Assembly (NCBI GenBank): GCA_000702025.1
Contig: KL370850.1
Span: 100,359-164,358 of the forward strand
DNA length: 64,000 nucleotides
Source: Blautia schinkii DSM 10518
GTDB taxonomy: Bacteria > Bacillota > Clostridia > Lachnospirales > Lachnospiraceae
Reading direction: 5' to 3'
Below are positions 52,056 to 59,793 of the stretch, in pieces. Made by a program: the position numbers and the translations under genes. Under the pieces are notes generated by a model that saw nothing but the letters and a program-made list of their open reading frames with translations, did no database searches and had not been told where the DNA came from. Position 1 is the stretch's first letter, and each line of letters begins with the position of its first letter.

Positions 52056-52649
52056 TTAGAGCCCCCTGCACACATGCTCCACTTCATCAAGCGCCGCCTC
52101 TAAGATAGCCTTTCCATCCAAATCCACCATATCAAGGCCGTCGGCATAAATGTGGTAATAGGTGTCTATCCCAAAAAACTGGCACAAAGCCTCCATGTAG
52201 CTTCCGCCTTGTTCCATATCACTGCCCTCCCACACGCCTCCGCGGGTCGTGAGAAACAGCATCCACTGTGCCTTGCAGAGGCCGTACAGTCCCTGTTCAT
52301 TACAGCCAAAGGTAACGCCGTCAGCAGAAACATTTTCAATATACACCTTGAGCACAGCGGGTACACTTAAGTCCCAGAAAGGCGCAGCCACAATTATTCC
52401 GTCTGCCTGCTGGAACTGGCGTCCGTAGGCAAACACCGGGGCGTCGTAAGCCTTTTTTGCCAGAAGTTCATCTCTGGCCTTGAGCGATTCTGTATTCCAA
52501 TATTTTAAATCCAGGTCCATGAGGGTAAGTACCTCGAATTCCCAGTCTGCATGAACCTCCTTCAATGTCTCCAACGCCCGGTCCAGCATTTTCTTCGTAC
52601 GGGACTCCTCCCGCCTCACACACGCATCCAGGACAAGTATTTTTTTCAT
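52056..52649 (-). CDS. Flavodoxin-fold NAD(P)H-dependent oxidoreductase (azoreductase-like)
   Basis: 197 residues with the flavodoxin-like fold of FMN-dependent NADH-azoreductase/quinone reductases. The N-terminal ILVLDACVRREESRTKKMLD contacts FMN phosphate, and GIIVAAPFWDLSVPAVLKVYIE is the family's characteristic loop. It is shown later by LFLTTRGGVW. Such enzymes reduce quinones or azo compounds with NAD(P)H in the cytosol. AAAGGAG precedes the ATG at 52649. It is upstream of the uridine phosphorylase gene with no obvious metabolic connection. Confidence 0.9.
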   Translation of the reverse strand: MKKILVLDACVRREESRTKKMLDRALETLKEVHADWEFEVLTLMDLDLKYWNTESLKARDELLAKKAYDAPVFAYGRQFQQADGIIVAAPFWDLSVPAVLKVYIENVSADGVTFGCNEQGLYGLCKAQWMLFLTTRGGVWEGSDMEQGGSYMEALCQFFGIDTYYHIYADGLDMVDLDGKAILEAALDEVEHVCRGL

Positions 52650-52820
52650 GAATAAACTCCTTTCAATTTCCTTTTTCTTACTTTCGCTTATTTCCAGTAT
52701 AGCGAATTTGTGTATATTTCACAAGTGACAATGGGATTATTTTCAGATATACTTATTAAAAATGCTGCTGTTTATACTAGATGGGGGATTTGTTTCAAAT
52801 ATATCCTGAATATTATGGGG

Positions 52821-53089
52821 ACGAAGGGGTTTCCCGGGAAGGTGTTGAACGGCGAGGAGGAGTGCGGTTGGCGCGGGAGCGCTGGTGCTTGTCAGGTCAC
52901 GCATTGCTCGCTTCCCTTCAACTAAGTTCTAACTACGACTAAAGCGCTCAAGAAGAGCTTTCGCGCTTAAGTCTCCGTAAGAACTGGATTTTCAGGCGCG
53001 CTTCCGCAAAATGCCTGACCTGACAAGCACCAGCGCTCCCGCGCCAACCGCACTCCTCCTCGCCTTCCTCTACGTTCCCACCCCTTCGT
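52821..53089 (-). repeat. Palindromic element copy 1 (about 270 bp, minus orientation)
   Basis: The 927-base gap 52650-53576 holds two related elements. Copy 1 is bounded by inverted ends ACGAAGGGGT / ACCCCTTCGT. It contains a perfect 49-bp inverted repeat (52851-52899 against 53016-53064). Inside is a 116-base core with further helices (AGTTCT/AGAACT and GACTTAAGCGC/GCGCTTTAGTC). Compared with copy 2 the core and edge sequences are conserved but the outer arms differ completely while staying self-complementary. It could be a structured RNA or a non-autonomous hairpin element. Confidence 0.85.
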
Positions 53090-53228
53090 AAATGCTGTCT
53101 TTTTCGCCGGGAGTTTTGTGGCGTATGGAAAATGCGAAGCATAGTTGACTTAGGTGATAAGGTTGACCGTCGCGGAACGTCTAATACTTTTCCGCCATAA
53201 CAAAATATCCGGGAAACTAACAGCCTTT

Positions 53229-53495
53229 ATGAAGGGGCGAAAACGTAGCGGTAGGTGAGCGTGAGGAAATTCGGGGCGGGCAGTGACGCTGGCCTTGTCA
53301 GGCATTTTGCGGAAGCGCGCCTGAAAATCCATTGCCTACGGAGACTTAGGCGAGAACGCTCTTCGTGAGCGCCTTAGTCGCAGTTGGCAATTAGTTGAAG
53401 GGAAGCGAGCATGCCTGACAAGACAGCGCCACTGCCCGCCCCGAATTTCCTCACGCTCACCGTTCAACACCTTTCCGGGGATCCCTTTTCTTCGT
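53229..53495 (+). repeat. Palindromic element copy 2 (about 267 bp, plus orientation)
   Basis: Related to copy 1 in opposite orientation, 139 bp away. The outer arm is a perfect 32-bp inverted repeat (53254-53285 against 53430-53461), extended by an inner arm ending CTTGTCAGGCAT (53294-53305) / ATGCCTGACAAG (53411-53422). Shared core blocks include GCGGAAGCGCGCCTGAAAAT and GTTGAAGGGAAGCGAGCA. Core helices differ in sequence from copy 1 but still pair (ATTGCC/GGCAAT), i.e. compensatory changes. Confidence 0.85.
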
Positions 53496-53576
53496 AAACA
53501 TATTGCCATCCAAAACCGTATCCTATGTAATCCAACAAAACACATAAACACACATAAAACCATATGGAGGTACAAC

Positions 53577-54929
53577 ATGAAAATACTTTTAAAAAACGCC
53601 ATGGTGATTACCATGAATCCAACCCGCGATGTCTACCGCAGCGGAAACATCCTCATTGAAGACGACAAAATCACAAAACTAGGCCATTTCAATCCCCCCG
53701 CAGACTGCGACGAGATTATGGACTGCCAGGGTAAGACCATAATGCCAAGCTTTGTGAACACCCACACCCACACATCCCAACAGCTTGCCCGCGGTCTGGC
53801 GGACGATGTGGATCTGCTTACCTGGCTGCGGGAGCGTATCTGGCCCTATGAGAGCAGCATGACTGAGGAGGACTCCTACATTTCCACCCTTCTTTTCTGC
53901 GTAGAGCAGATTAAGGCCGGCTGTACCTCTATTGCAGAACCAGGCGGGCAGTTCGTCTCCGGCATGGCAAAGGCTGTGATTGAGGCCGGAATCCGTGCAA
54001 AGCTTGCGAAATCCGTGATGGACTGCGGAGAGGGCCTTCCAAAAGCCTGGCAGCATACCACAGATGAAGAGCTGGCGAAACAGGAAGAAGATTTAAAGAA
54101 ATACCACAATACCGCAGACGGCAGGGTAAAGGTCTGGTTCGGTATCCGCACGATTTTCAATGCCACAGATGAGCTGATTTTACGCAGCAAAGAGCTGGCG
54201 GACAAATACGGCGTAGGTGTACATATGCATATCGCGGAAGCAAAATCAGAGGTGGAATATGCAAAAGCCACCCGCGGCTGTACCACAGTGACCCACTTGA
54301 ACAATCTTGGATTCCTTGATAAAAACATTATCGCTGCCCACTCCGTTTGGCTAAGCAATGAAGAGGTAGAAATGTTCCGCAAACACGATGTGAAGGTTTC
54401 CCATAACCCTGCCTCTGCCATGCGCGTGCTGGGCTTTGCCAAAATCCCGCGTATGCTTCGCGAGGGCGTATGTGTAGCCCTTGGCACAGACGGTACCCCT
54501 ACAAACAACCGTATGAATATGGTAGATGAAATGTGGGTTACCTCCCTCATTCATAAAGGCTGGAGACTGGAACCGGATGTAGTAAAAGCTGAGGAAATTC
54601 TCGCCATGGCAACCATTAACGGAGCCAGAGCCGTAGGCGACGAAGCACTCTACGGAAGCCTGGAGGAGGGCAAAAAAGCGGATTTAATTATCATCAATCC
54701 TAACCTGAACGCGGACATGCTCCCTGTCCACGACCCCATTGCAAACCTGGTCACCTCCATGCACAGCACTAATATCGAATGCACCATGTGCGACGGCAGA
54801 TGGCTGATGAAGGACAGAATACTGCAGACCCTCAACGAAGAAGAAATCCTCCGCGCCGGGCGGGAACATGCGGCGGCTATTTGCAAACGCGGCAATATCG
54901 TGCTGCCCGACCGCTTCCCCATGCTGTAA
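53577..54929 (+). CDS. Amidohydrolase, SAH/MTA deaminase-like (second paralogue)
   Basis: 450 residues, metal-dependent deaminase/chlorohydrolase subfamily. Metal ligands: MPSFVNTHTHTSQQ (HxH), GVHMHIAEAKSEV (His), IIAAHSVWLSNEEVEMF (His) and VALGTDGTPTNN (Asp). LRERIWPYESSMTEEDSYIS is shared with the paralogue at 38418. GGAGG lies six bases before the ATG at 53577. It probably deaminates an adenosine-like nucleoside, SAH or another aminated heterocycle. It stands alone, preceded by the palindromic elements and followed by a relic repeat. Confidence 0.88.
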   Translation: MKILLKNAMVITMNPTRDVYRSGNILIEDDKITKLGHFNPPADCDEIMDCQGKTIMPSFVNTHTHTSQQLARGLADDVDLLTWLRERIWPYESSMTEEDSYISTLLFCVEQIKAGCTSIAEPGGQFVSGMAKAVIEAGIRAKLAKSVMDCGEGLPKAWQHTTDEELAKQEEDLKKYHNTADGRVKVWFGIRTIFNATDELILRSKELADKYGVGVHMHIAEAKSEVEYAKATRGCTTVTHLNNLGFLDKNIIAAHSVWLSNEEVEMFRKHDVKVSHNPASAMRVLGFAKIPRMLREGVCVALGTDGTPTNNRMNMVDEMWVTSLIHKGWRLEPDVVKAEEILAMATINGARAVGDEALYGSLEEGKKADLIIINPNLNADMLPVHDPIANLVTSMHSTNIECTMCDGRWLMKDRILQTLNEEEILRAGREHAAAICKRGNIVLPDRFPML

Positions 54930-54975
54930 CTAATACACAACGATTACTCATCTCATAATAGTAACAGGCTGCTGC

Positions 54976-55058
54976 CGGTATCCCCCACTGACATGAGGTC
55001 AAGACACGCAGCTATAAAAGTCGTACTCTGTGAAATTACCGAGCGTGGATTGAAACAA
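54976..55058 (+). repeat. 80-bp relic repeat, copy A
   Basis: Nearly identical (one indel, two substitutions) to the reverse complement of 61757-61838. Read on the plus strand it encodes MRSRHAAIKVVLCEITERG, the same frame as copy B, so it looks like the 3' part of a lost mobile or multicopy gene. Confidence 0.7.
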
Positions 55059-55083
55059 TTTGAGTTATGCTACCAAAAACAAA

Positions 55084-55128
55084 ACAGCGAATACTAAGCT
55101 CTTAATATATTGACTTAGAATTCGCTGT
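55084..55128 (-). terminator. Terminator of clpP
   Basis: Stem ACAGCGAATTCTAAG / CTTAGTATTCGCTGT with one mismatch, followed on the minus strand by TTTGTTTTT, 80 bp past the clpP stop. It partly overlaps the end of the relic reading frame. Confidence 0.8.
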
Positions 55129-55207
55129 ATTTGTATATTATTTCGTTCATATTCAATTTAGACATTTGGCAAAGCATCTACATACCAGTACACTGGCTTA
55201 ATTTTTA

Positions 55208-55798
55208 CTATCTTGAGGAAATCACAGAATCAATCAGGCCATATTCCAGTGCTTGCTGGGCGCTCATAAAGTTATCTCTTTCCGTATCCCTTTCGATTTC
55301 TTCAATCGTGCGCCCTGTATTTTCGGATAAGATTCTGTTTAATCTTTGTTTGCTTTTTTGCAGATAATCAGACATTATTTTTATATCCGTGGCTTGTCCT
55401 TGGATGCCATTGCCGTGCATGGCGGGCTGGTGTATCATAATTTCCGCATTAGGCAGCGCCATACGCTTGCCATGTGTACCTCCGGCCAGCAAAAATGCCC
55501 CAAAGCTTGCTGCCATACCGATGCATATTGTTGCGACATCACATTTGATGTATTTCATAGTGTCATAGATTGCAAAGCCGGCAGTTATGGAACCACCCGG
55601 GCTGTTAATATATAAATGAATATCTTTCCCAGGGTCCTGGGCTTCCAAAAAAAGCAATTGTGCTACAATGATACTGGCAGAAGTGTCACTTACCTCTTCT
55701 CCCAGAAAAATCACTCTGTCTGACAGCAAACGCGAGAAAATGTCGTAACTGCGTTCTCCCCGGCTTGTCTGCTCAATAACATAAGGAATTGTACTCAT
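55208..55798 (-). CDS. clpP: ATP-dependent Clp protease proteolytic subunit (orphan copy)
   Basis: 196 residues, full length for ClpP. The catalytic triad is visible: Ser in ICIGMAASFGAFLLA (near residue 97), His in EIMIHQPAMHG and Asp in ERDTERDNFMSAQQA. YINSPGGSITAGFAIYDTM is also typical. The propeptide is short. No clpX or trigger factor is adjacent, so it is probably a second ClpP besides the housekeeping one. Its ATG overlaps the stop codon of a small AraC-type regulator by 4 bp (ATGA), tying its translation to that regulator. It would form tetradecameric peptidase rings, perhaps mixed with the main ClpP. Confidence 0.94.
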   Translation of the reverse strand: MSTIPYVIEQTSRGERSYDIFSRLLSDRVIFLGEEVSDTSASIIVAQLLFLEAQDPGKDIHLYINSPGGSITAGFAIYDTMKYIKCDVATICIGMAASFGAFLLAGGTHGKRMALPNAEIMIHQPAMHGNGIQGQATDIKIMSDYLQKSKQRLNRILSENTGRTIEEIERDTERDNFMSAQQALEYGLIDSVISSR

Positions 55799-56217
55799 GC
55801 TGCCATCTCCTTTAACATACTGGTGAATAAACTACATGTTGTGTTATGGATATTCCCACAAAGGAAAATTCTGTTTTGCTTTGGTACAAACACCCCGATA
55901 CTCCTATAAATTTTCGGCGGATACATATACAATTTTTTAAAAGCAAATGAAAATGCTTGTTGAGAATCATATCCTGCTTCGTAAGCAATTTTCATAATCG
56001 GTTCGTCCGTTTTTATCAACCTTTCCGCAGCAATTGTGAGCCGGCGGCCTTGAAGGTACTTATAAATGGTAATCCCTGTACATTCAGAAAATATGCGATT
56101 AAGATAGAATTTGGAATATCCAACAGCTTTGGCAATTTTATCTACGCTGATTTCTTTCTCAATACTTTCCTCGATATAGTTCAAGACCTTTACTACAATT
56201 TCTTTTTGCTGTTCCAT
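55795..56217 (-). CDS. Short AraC-family DNA-binding protein
   Basis: 140 residues: an AraC/XylS HTH domain (about residues 8-107) with EISVDKIAKAVGYSKFYLNR as first helix-turn-helix and MKIAYEAGYDSQQAFSFAFKK as the second. No effector domain follows, only 30 residues of low similarity. This is about half the length of usual AraC regulators, so it may be a MarA/SoxS-type constitutive binder or a truncated form of a GyrI-fused protein. GGGAGG precedes the ATG, and TATAAT (56244-56239) is close upstream. The stop overlaps clpP, so the two are one unit. Confidence 0.85.
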   Translation of the reverse strand: MEQQKEIVVKVLNYIEESIEKEISVDKIAKAVGYSKFYLNRIFSECTGITIYKYLQGRRLTIAAERLIKTDEPIMKIAYEAGYDSQQAFSFAFKKLYMYPPKIYRSIGVFVPKQNRIFLCGNIHNTTCSLFTSMLKEMAA

Positions 56218-56316
56218 AGTTTCGCCTCCCTTTTGATTATTATAGCAAGTTTAAACCTGCGCGTCTTAATAAAAAGTGCTGTTTTGCATTAAATCACCTC
56301 CCTATCATAAAAAACA

Positions 56317-56359
56317 GGACTGTCGCACCAGTGATTGAAAATCATAGGTGTAACAGTCC
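56317..56359 (-). terminator. Terminator of the DUF1905 operon
   Basis: Stem GGACTGTTACACC / GGTGCGACAGTCC (two mismatches) followed on the minus strand by TGTTTTTT. Confidence 0.85.
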
Positions 56360-56411
56360 CAAACTATATTCCTTTCATCGTAGACTGAAATCTTTATTTT
56401 TCTATATCTTT

Positions 56412-57077
56412 CTACTCAACTACAATTTCTATATATCCTATTATATCGTGAAAATCAATATGTTTCGTATCAAAATACTGTCCTTTATAATACAGAGAAA
56501 GGTGGCTGATCTGCCCATCTTTCACATTGACGATGCAGCACTTTGGCGGAACAAATTCTTTTCCTTTTGTGTAGATGATCTTATCACTATGCGAAATGCC
56601 ATAATAGTCCAATGTTTCTAATAACTTTGAGAGGGAGCATTGCCATGCTTTTGCCTGCATAACATCAACAACCTCATCTACACTCAGCCCTGTCAGCATC
56701 GCAACACATATTTGACCGCAATATCCGTCTTTTGGATAGGTAACAGCTTGGATATTGTCAATTTTGCGTATTGGGTTTTCCTTAGAATAGGGACTATCAT
56801 GATTAATTCGGGATAATCCGTTAATAATCTCAAAGGAAATGTTTATCTCATCATCACAAGGAATCTGATTTACTATATTCTTAAGTATTGGTATGTAGTA
56901 ATTACCCTCGCCCTTTGGAACAAGGCGGCATTCGAATGCACAGCCTCCTGTACCTTCTATGAAAACCCTCACCGGAATCAGGCCCTTTTGACCACACTCT
57001 TCCCAAACATTAAAGGGGATTTTAATAAAATATCTATTTCCCTCTTTGAATATCTTTTCTGCAAATGTATAAATCAT
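56412..57077 (-). CDS. DUF1905 domain fused to a C39-like cysteine-peptidase domain
   Basis: 221 residues. Residues 1-95 resemble DUF1905 (YFIKIPFNVWEECGQKGLIP, then NYYIPILKNIVNQI), a small beta-barrel domain usually fused to other modules. Residues 110-221 look like a papain/C39-type domain: the putative nucleophile Cys in YPKDGYCGQICVAMLTG and a later His in VKDGQISHLSLYYKG followed by FDTKHIDF. The C39-like assignment rests on the Cys...His pattern and is tentative. The start at 57077 has GGAGGG about twelve bases upstream. It follows the PEBP gene by 28 bp and ends the operon at a terminator. Confidence 0.65.
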   Translation of the reverse strand: MIYTFAEKIFKEGNRYFIKIPFNVWEECGQKGLIPVRVFIEGTGGCAFECRLVPKGEGNYYIPILKNIVNQIPCDDEINISFEIINGLSRINHDSPYSKENPIRKIDNIQAVTYPKDGYCGQICVAMLTGLSVDEVVDVMQAKAWQCSLSKLLETLDYYGISHSDKIIYTKGKEFVPPKCCIVNVKDGQISHLSLYYKGQYFDTKHIDFHDIIGYIEIVVE

Positions 57078-57105
57078 GATACTTGATTTCCCTCCACTTC
57101 AAGCT

Positions 57106-57588
57106 TCATTTCCCGTGCTTCTTTTGATATTTACCCGTTAACACTGCCTTTTGCAGAACATGTCCTTCCATTGCTGCCATCACATCTTTTTTTCTTGAAT
57201 TAGGGCTGACAGTAAGTTTTGTATCCAGAATATATACGGTAAATAAATATTCATGTTTCCAATTAAAAGGCGGCTTAGGTCCGCGATAGCGGTGCTTTCC
57301 ATAAGCGATACCTTGCTCCAGATGAATTGGCTGTTCGACTATCCTCCCTTTTGGCAAAGCTTCCGGGATTGTACTCATTGGTTCAAGGTTCCATGCAACC
57401 CAATGATTATAATTAGGAAATATGGGATGTCCCATGTCATCTAAAGTAAGTACCATTGAAACAGCTCGTTCGCTAATTCCATCTATTATAAGTTCCGGCG
57501 ACTTATCCTCACTGTATCCACTATAACAATCTGGGATCCAGCCGCTATTTTGAAATGCTGTGCTCTCTAATTTCAATTCTCTGGCCAA
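57106..57588 (-). CDS. YbhB/YbcL-type PEBP (Raf kinase inhibitor-like) protein
   Basis: About 160 residues from a TTG at 57588 that has GGAGGG seven bases upstream. The ATG at 57603 is only one base after the previous AGGAGG, too close to serve as start. The phosphatidylethanolamine-binding-protein fold is indicated by the N-terminal LARELKLESTAFQNSG, then SPELIIDG, NHWVAWNLEP, the ligand-pocket YRGPKPPFNWKHEYLF and TVYILDTKL. Bacterial members are cytoplasmic with no clear role. It sits between the alpha-barrel protein and the DUF1905 fusion in a three-gene operon. Confidence 0.87.
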   Translation of the reverse strand: MARELKLESTAFQNSGWIPDCYSGYSEDKSPELIIDGISERAVSMVLTLDDMGHPIFPNYNHWVAWNLEPMSTIPEALPKGRIVEQPIHLEQGIAYGKHRYRGPKPPFNWKHEYLFTVYILDTKLTVSPNSRKKDVMAAMEGHVLQKAVLTGKYQKKHGK

Positions 57589-57608
57589 TTTGTATCCCTC
57601 CATACCTC

Positions 57609-58556
57609 CTAATGATTATCGGTGCTATCTAACCCTCGAAATGTTTTTATATATCGAAGGTTTTTAATAATCCAATCAGATTTCCACCAGTTTTTGCTGA
57701 TGCTCCATTCTTCCGGATAATCAGTCCACGACCAGGTAATGGCCCAGGTTCCGTCCGGTTCCTGGGAATCAGCTATGAATTCACACTCATATTCACATAT
57801 TTCCTGATTTTCCGCATAGAAATCGCTGGTCTTCGAGCTGATAAACAGGGACGGCTTACACACATATTCGGTGGCCCATGTGTGGGTATCATATGTAATC
57901 AGAGATTGTATCTGTTTCTGCAGCAGGGTCCTGAATTCAGCCAAATCTATCGTAATATGGTCAGGATTTTTATTGGTATGAGCTGCGTTTTTAGTCAAAT
58001 AATCATACAGCTCTACGAAGCAAGAAACTGTGTGGGCCGATTCCAGTGGATAGTTCTGTTTAAAATACCCATATGCTTCTTTTGTAAGTTCGAGAGCCAA
58101 TGAATACAGTTTGCTTTCTATATCCGCAAATTTTAAAATAAACGGAATCAGGCTTGCCGTCGGGTTATATGATATTTCCGCATCAGGAGCATAATCCCAC
58201 CAAGGAGCATGCGGGCTGTCATTATTTGATGCTATCGTGTTTGCCCAGGTATGCCCGTTAAAATCTTTTCCGGAAGATAGATACTTAAGTATTCCTTGTA
58301 TAACAGGATGTTCTTTTTCCTCCAGTTCTATTTCTTTGATGATTTCCACTGCCACCCACGTCTGGACCGGCGATGATTCCGGATTCCAGCAGTCTGGTTC
58401 CAAAGCATGGCCAAAACCGCCGTCCTCATTTTGGTATACCGCTAACGCAGTCATCACAGCTTCTTTACTACCGCCTTCAAACAGATACTTCCAACGGGCA
58501 ATATCCAGCGGTCTTGCATTCTTATAAATAAAATTTCTGGCTTTATTATAATTCAT
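57609..58556 (-). CDS. Terpenoid-cyclase-like alpha/alpha barrel protein of unknown function
   Basis: About 315 residues from the ATG at 58556, with AAAGGGAC upstream; the longer reading upstream overlaps the DUF2000 gene and is less likely. The text ALAVYQNEDGGFGHALEPDC resembles the prenyltransferase/squalene-oxidase QW-type repeat (YQ..DGGFG). The pattern recurs at ADSQEPDGTWAITWSWTDYP near the end, consistent with an alpha/alpha toroid. Between them lie FYSYNPTAS-type helices. There is no DxDD or metal site, so an enzymatic cyclase role is not supported. It heads an operon with the PEBP and DUF1905 genes. Confidence 0.6.
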   Translation of the reverse strand: MNYNKARNFIYKNARPLDIARWKYLFEGGSKEAVMTALAVYQNEDGGFGHALEPDCWNPESSPVQTWVAVEIIKEIELEEKEHPVIQGILKYLSSGKDFNGHTWANTIASNNDSPHAPWWDYAPDAEISYNPTASLIPFILKFADIESKLYSLALELTKEAYGYFKQNYPLESAHTVSCFVELYDYLTKNAAHTNKNPDHITIDLAEFRTLLQKQIQSLITYDTHTWATEYVCKPSLFISSKTSDFYAENQEICEYECEFIADSQEPDGTWAITWSWTDYPEEWSISKNWWKSDWIIKNLRYIKTFRGLDSTDNH

Positions 58557-58618
58557 GAAACTGTCCCTTTCCAAAATATATGAACTTCCGCAGCCTGCTT
58601 TTTCACTGTCTACCGTCA

Positions 58619-59041
58619 CTATCTGAGCAGCGGAAGGCTCCCTGTCAATTTGTTTACCAGTTTTTTCGCTCCGCAAATCCCAACCCCAAAATAATTGAAA
58701 TCGCTCTCTTCCACTGATGCAGCTTTTTGAATGTAGTCTTCATAGACATTGCAGCACTGCGCAACATCGGAAAAGTCAACCACGATCAAGCCCTCGAACT
58801 CCGGCTGATAGAGGCGTTCTCTTATTTCTTTGATTTTTTCCCTGTCTGCCTTTAGTATGGGTACCGGAATCTGGATGATTCCCAGATGAGAGCTGCCGCT
58901 CTTATCCGACACTTCCGGGCCGACGGTTTCCGGTATATATTTTCCCAGCGTAATCCCCATAATCCCGGCAGTATTTGCAATCATACCAAGGGGAAGAGCC
59001 TCGTCGATCACCATCACACATTTATTAGCATTGAAATCCAT
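58619..59041 (-). CDS. DUF2000 family protein
   Basis: About 140 residues from the ATG at 59041, which has AAGGAG ten bases upstream. The protein matches DUF2000: a N-terminal ANKCVMVIDEALPLGMIANT, then IMGITLGKYIPETVG, and the C-terminal VEESDFNYFGVGICGAKKLV. It is a small cytosolic protein of the peptidyl-tRNA hydrolase-II-like fold; no function is established. It is expressed from the same strand as the next gene cluster and ends 63 bp before the alpha-barrel gene, with which it may be co-transcribed. Confidence 0.85.
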   Translation of the reverse strand: MDFNANKCVMVIDEALPLGMIANTAGIMGITLGKYIPETVGPEVSDKSGSSHLGIIQIPVPILKADREKIKEIRERLYQPEFEGLIVVDFSDVAQCCNVYEDYIQKAASVEESDFNYFGVGICGAKKLVNKLTGSLPLLR

Positions 59042-59171
59042 ATTGTTTAATCTCCTTTTCTGTCTGTAGATATAAAAACATTGCCATCTTATCATATCAA
59101 TACAAATTTTTCTTGTAAGAAATGACACAGACAAATGACACAGACAAAAGAAGATTAATCATTATTATACG

Positions 59172-59672
59172 CTAATTAAGCCCCATTGTAAAATTAGATT
59201 TTTCCCATGCTTCAACTTCTTTTAGCAAAAATTTCTCAATGTAGGGATTGTTCTCCGGGCAGACCAAAAACATAAACGCACTGTTCCGGCACTTCTGATA
59301 ATGCGCACCCTTCATCCAAAAATCATACCCCATAGAGCATTTGGGATTGCAGGCATTCGGATCTGCCATACGCTTACATATGGGCGCTTTGTGAATTGCA
59401 AGAGCCATTTCTTCCGGCAGGGTTTCCAGAAGTTCTTCATATTCATTCACATGTACTCCATAAATCCGCACAAGCATTCCTTTTTTCCGGAACACATAAT
59501 TAGCAACAGTCTTTTTATTATATAAGTAGGAAACCACGTATCCGCTTTTCGCAGCTTTTATCTCTATTTTACATCCGTGATTTATTAGTTGGTCATGCAC
59601 TTCTTTTACAAACTCCTGGTTCTCCATTGGAACCGTAGCAATAAAATCCTGAAACTCTATCTTTTTATCCAT
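59172..59672 (-). CDS. Cysteine-cluster protein of unknown function
   Basis: About 166 residues from the ATG at 59672. I do not recognise a named family with certainty. The N-terminal 65 residues look like a small alpha/beta domain (FIATVPMENQEFVKEVHDQL, then KSGYVVSYLYNKKTVANYVF). The C-terminal part holds seven Cys in a compact pattern (APICKRMADPNACNPKC, then YQKCRNSAFMFLVC), which could bind a metal. No signal peptide or membrane helix is present. AAAGGA precedes the start with long spacing (11 bases). It is flanked by the AraC regulator and DUF2000, both on the same strand. Confidence 0.6.
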   Translation of the reverse strand: MDKKIEFQDFIATVPMENQEFVKEVHDQLINHGCKIEIKAAKSGYVVSYLYNKKTVANYVFRKKGMLVRIYGVHVNEYEELLETLPEEMALAIHKAPICKRMADPNACNPKCSMGYDFWMKGAHYQKCRNSAFMFLVCPENNPYIEKFLLKEVEAWEKSNFTMGLN

Positions 59673-59793
59673 AACAATCAAATTCCTTTCATTATTTATA
59701 ATTTTTATCGTAACTTATCGGAAGCATGAAGTCTTGTAAATTTTCGACATATTCTCTCACTGTTATGAAACCTAAACGGACCCGTCAAACATT

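Noticed and set aside
52802..53142. Similar peptides (GEEECGWRGSAGACQV) readable on both strands of the palindromic element
   Set aside because: They arise because the DNA is an inverted repeat; there are no ribosome sites and no protein family match.
55018..55056. GTGGATTGAAAC preceded by GTCGTACTC resembles a type I-C CRISPR repeat
   Set aside because: Only one copy per place, no spacer array and no cas genes; the stretch is fully explained by the 80-bp relic repeat, which reads as a coding remnant in both copies.
56266..56289. 7-codon ORF MQNSTFY with AGGGAGGTGATT upstream of the short AraC gene
   Set aside because: It lies upstream of the likely -10 of that gene and is too short to support without expression data.
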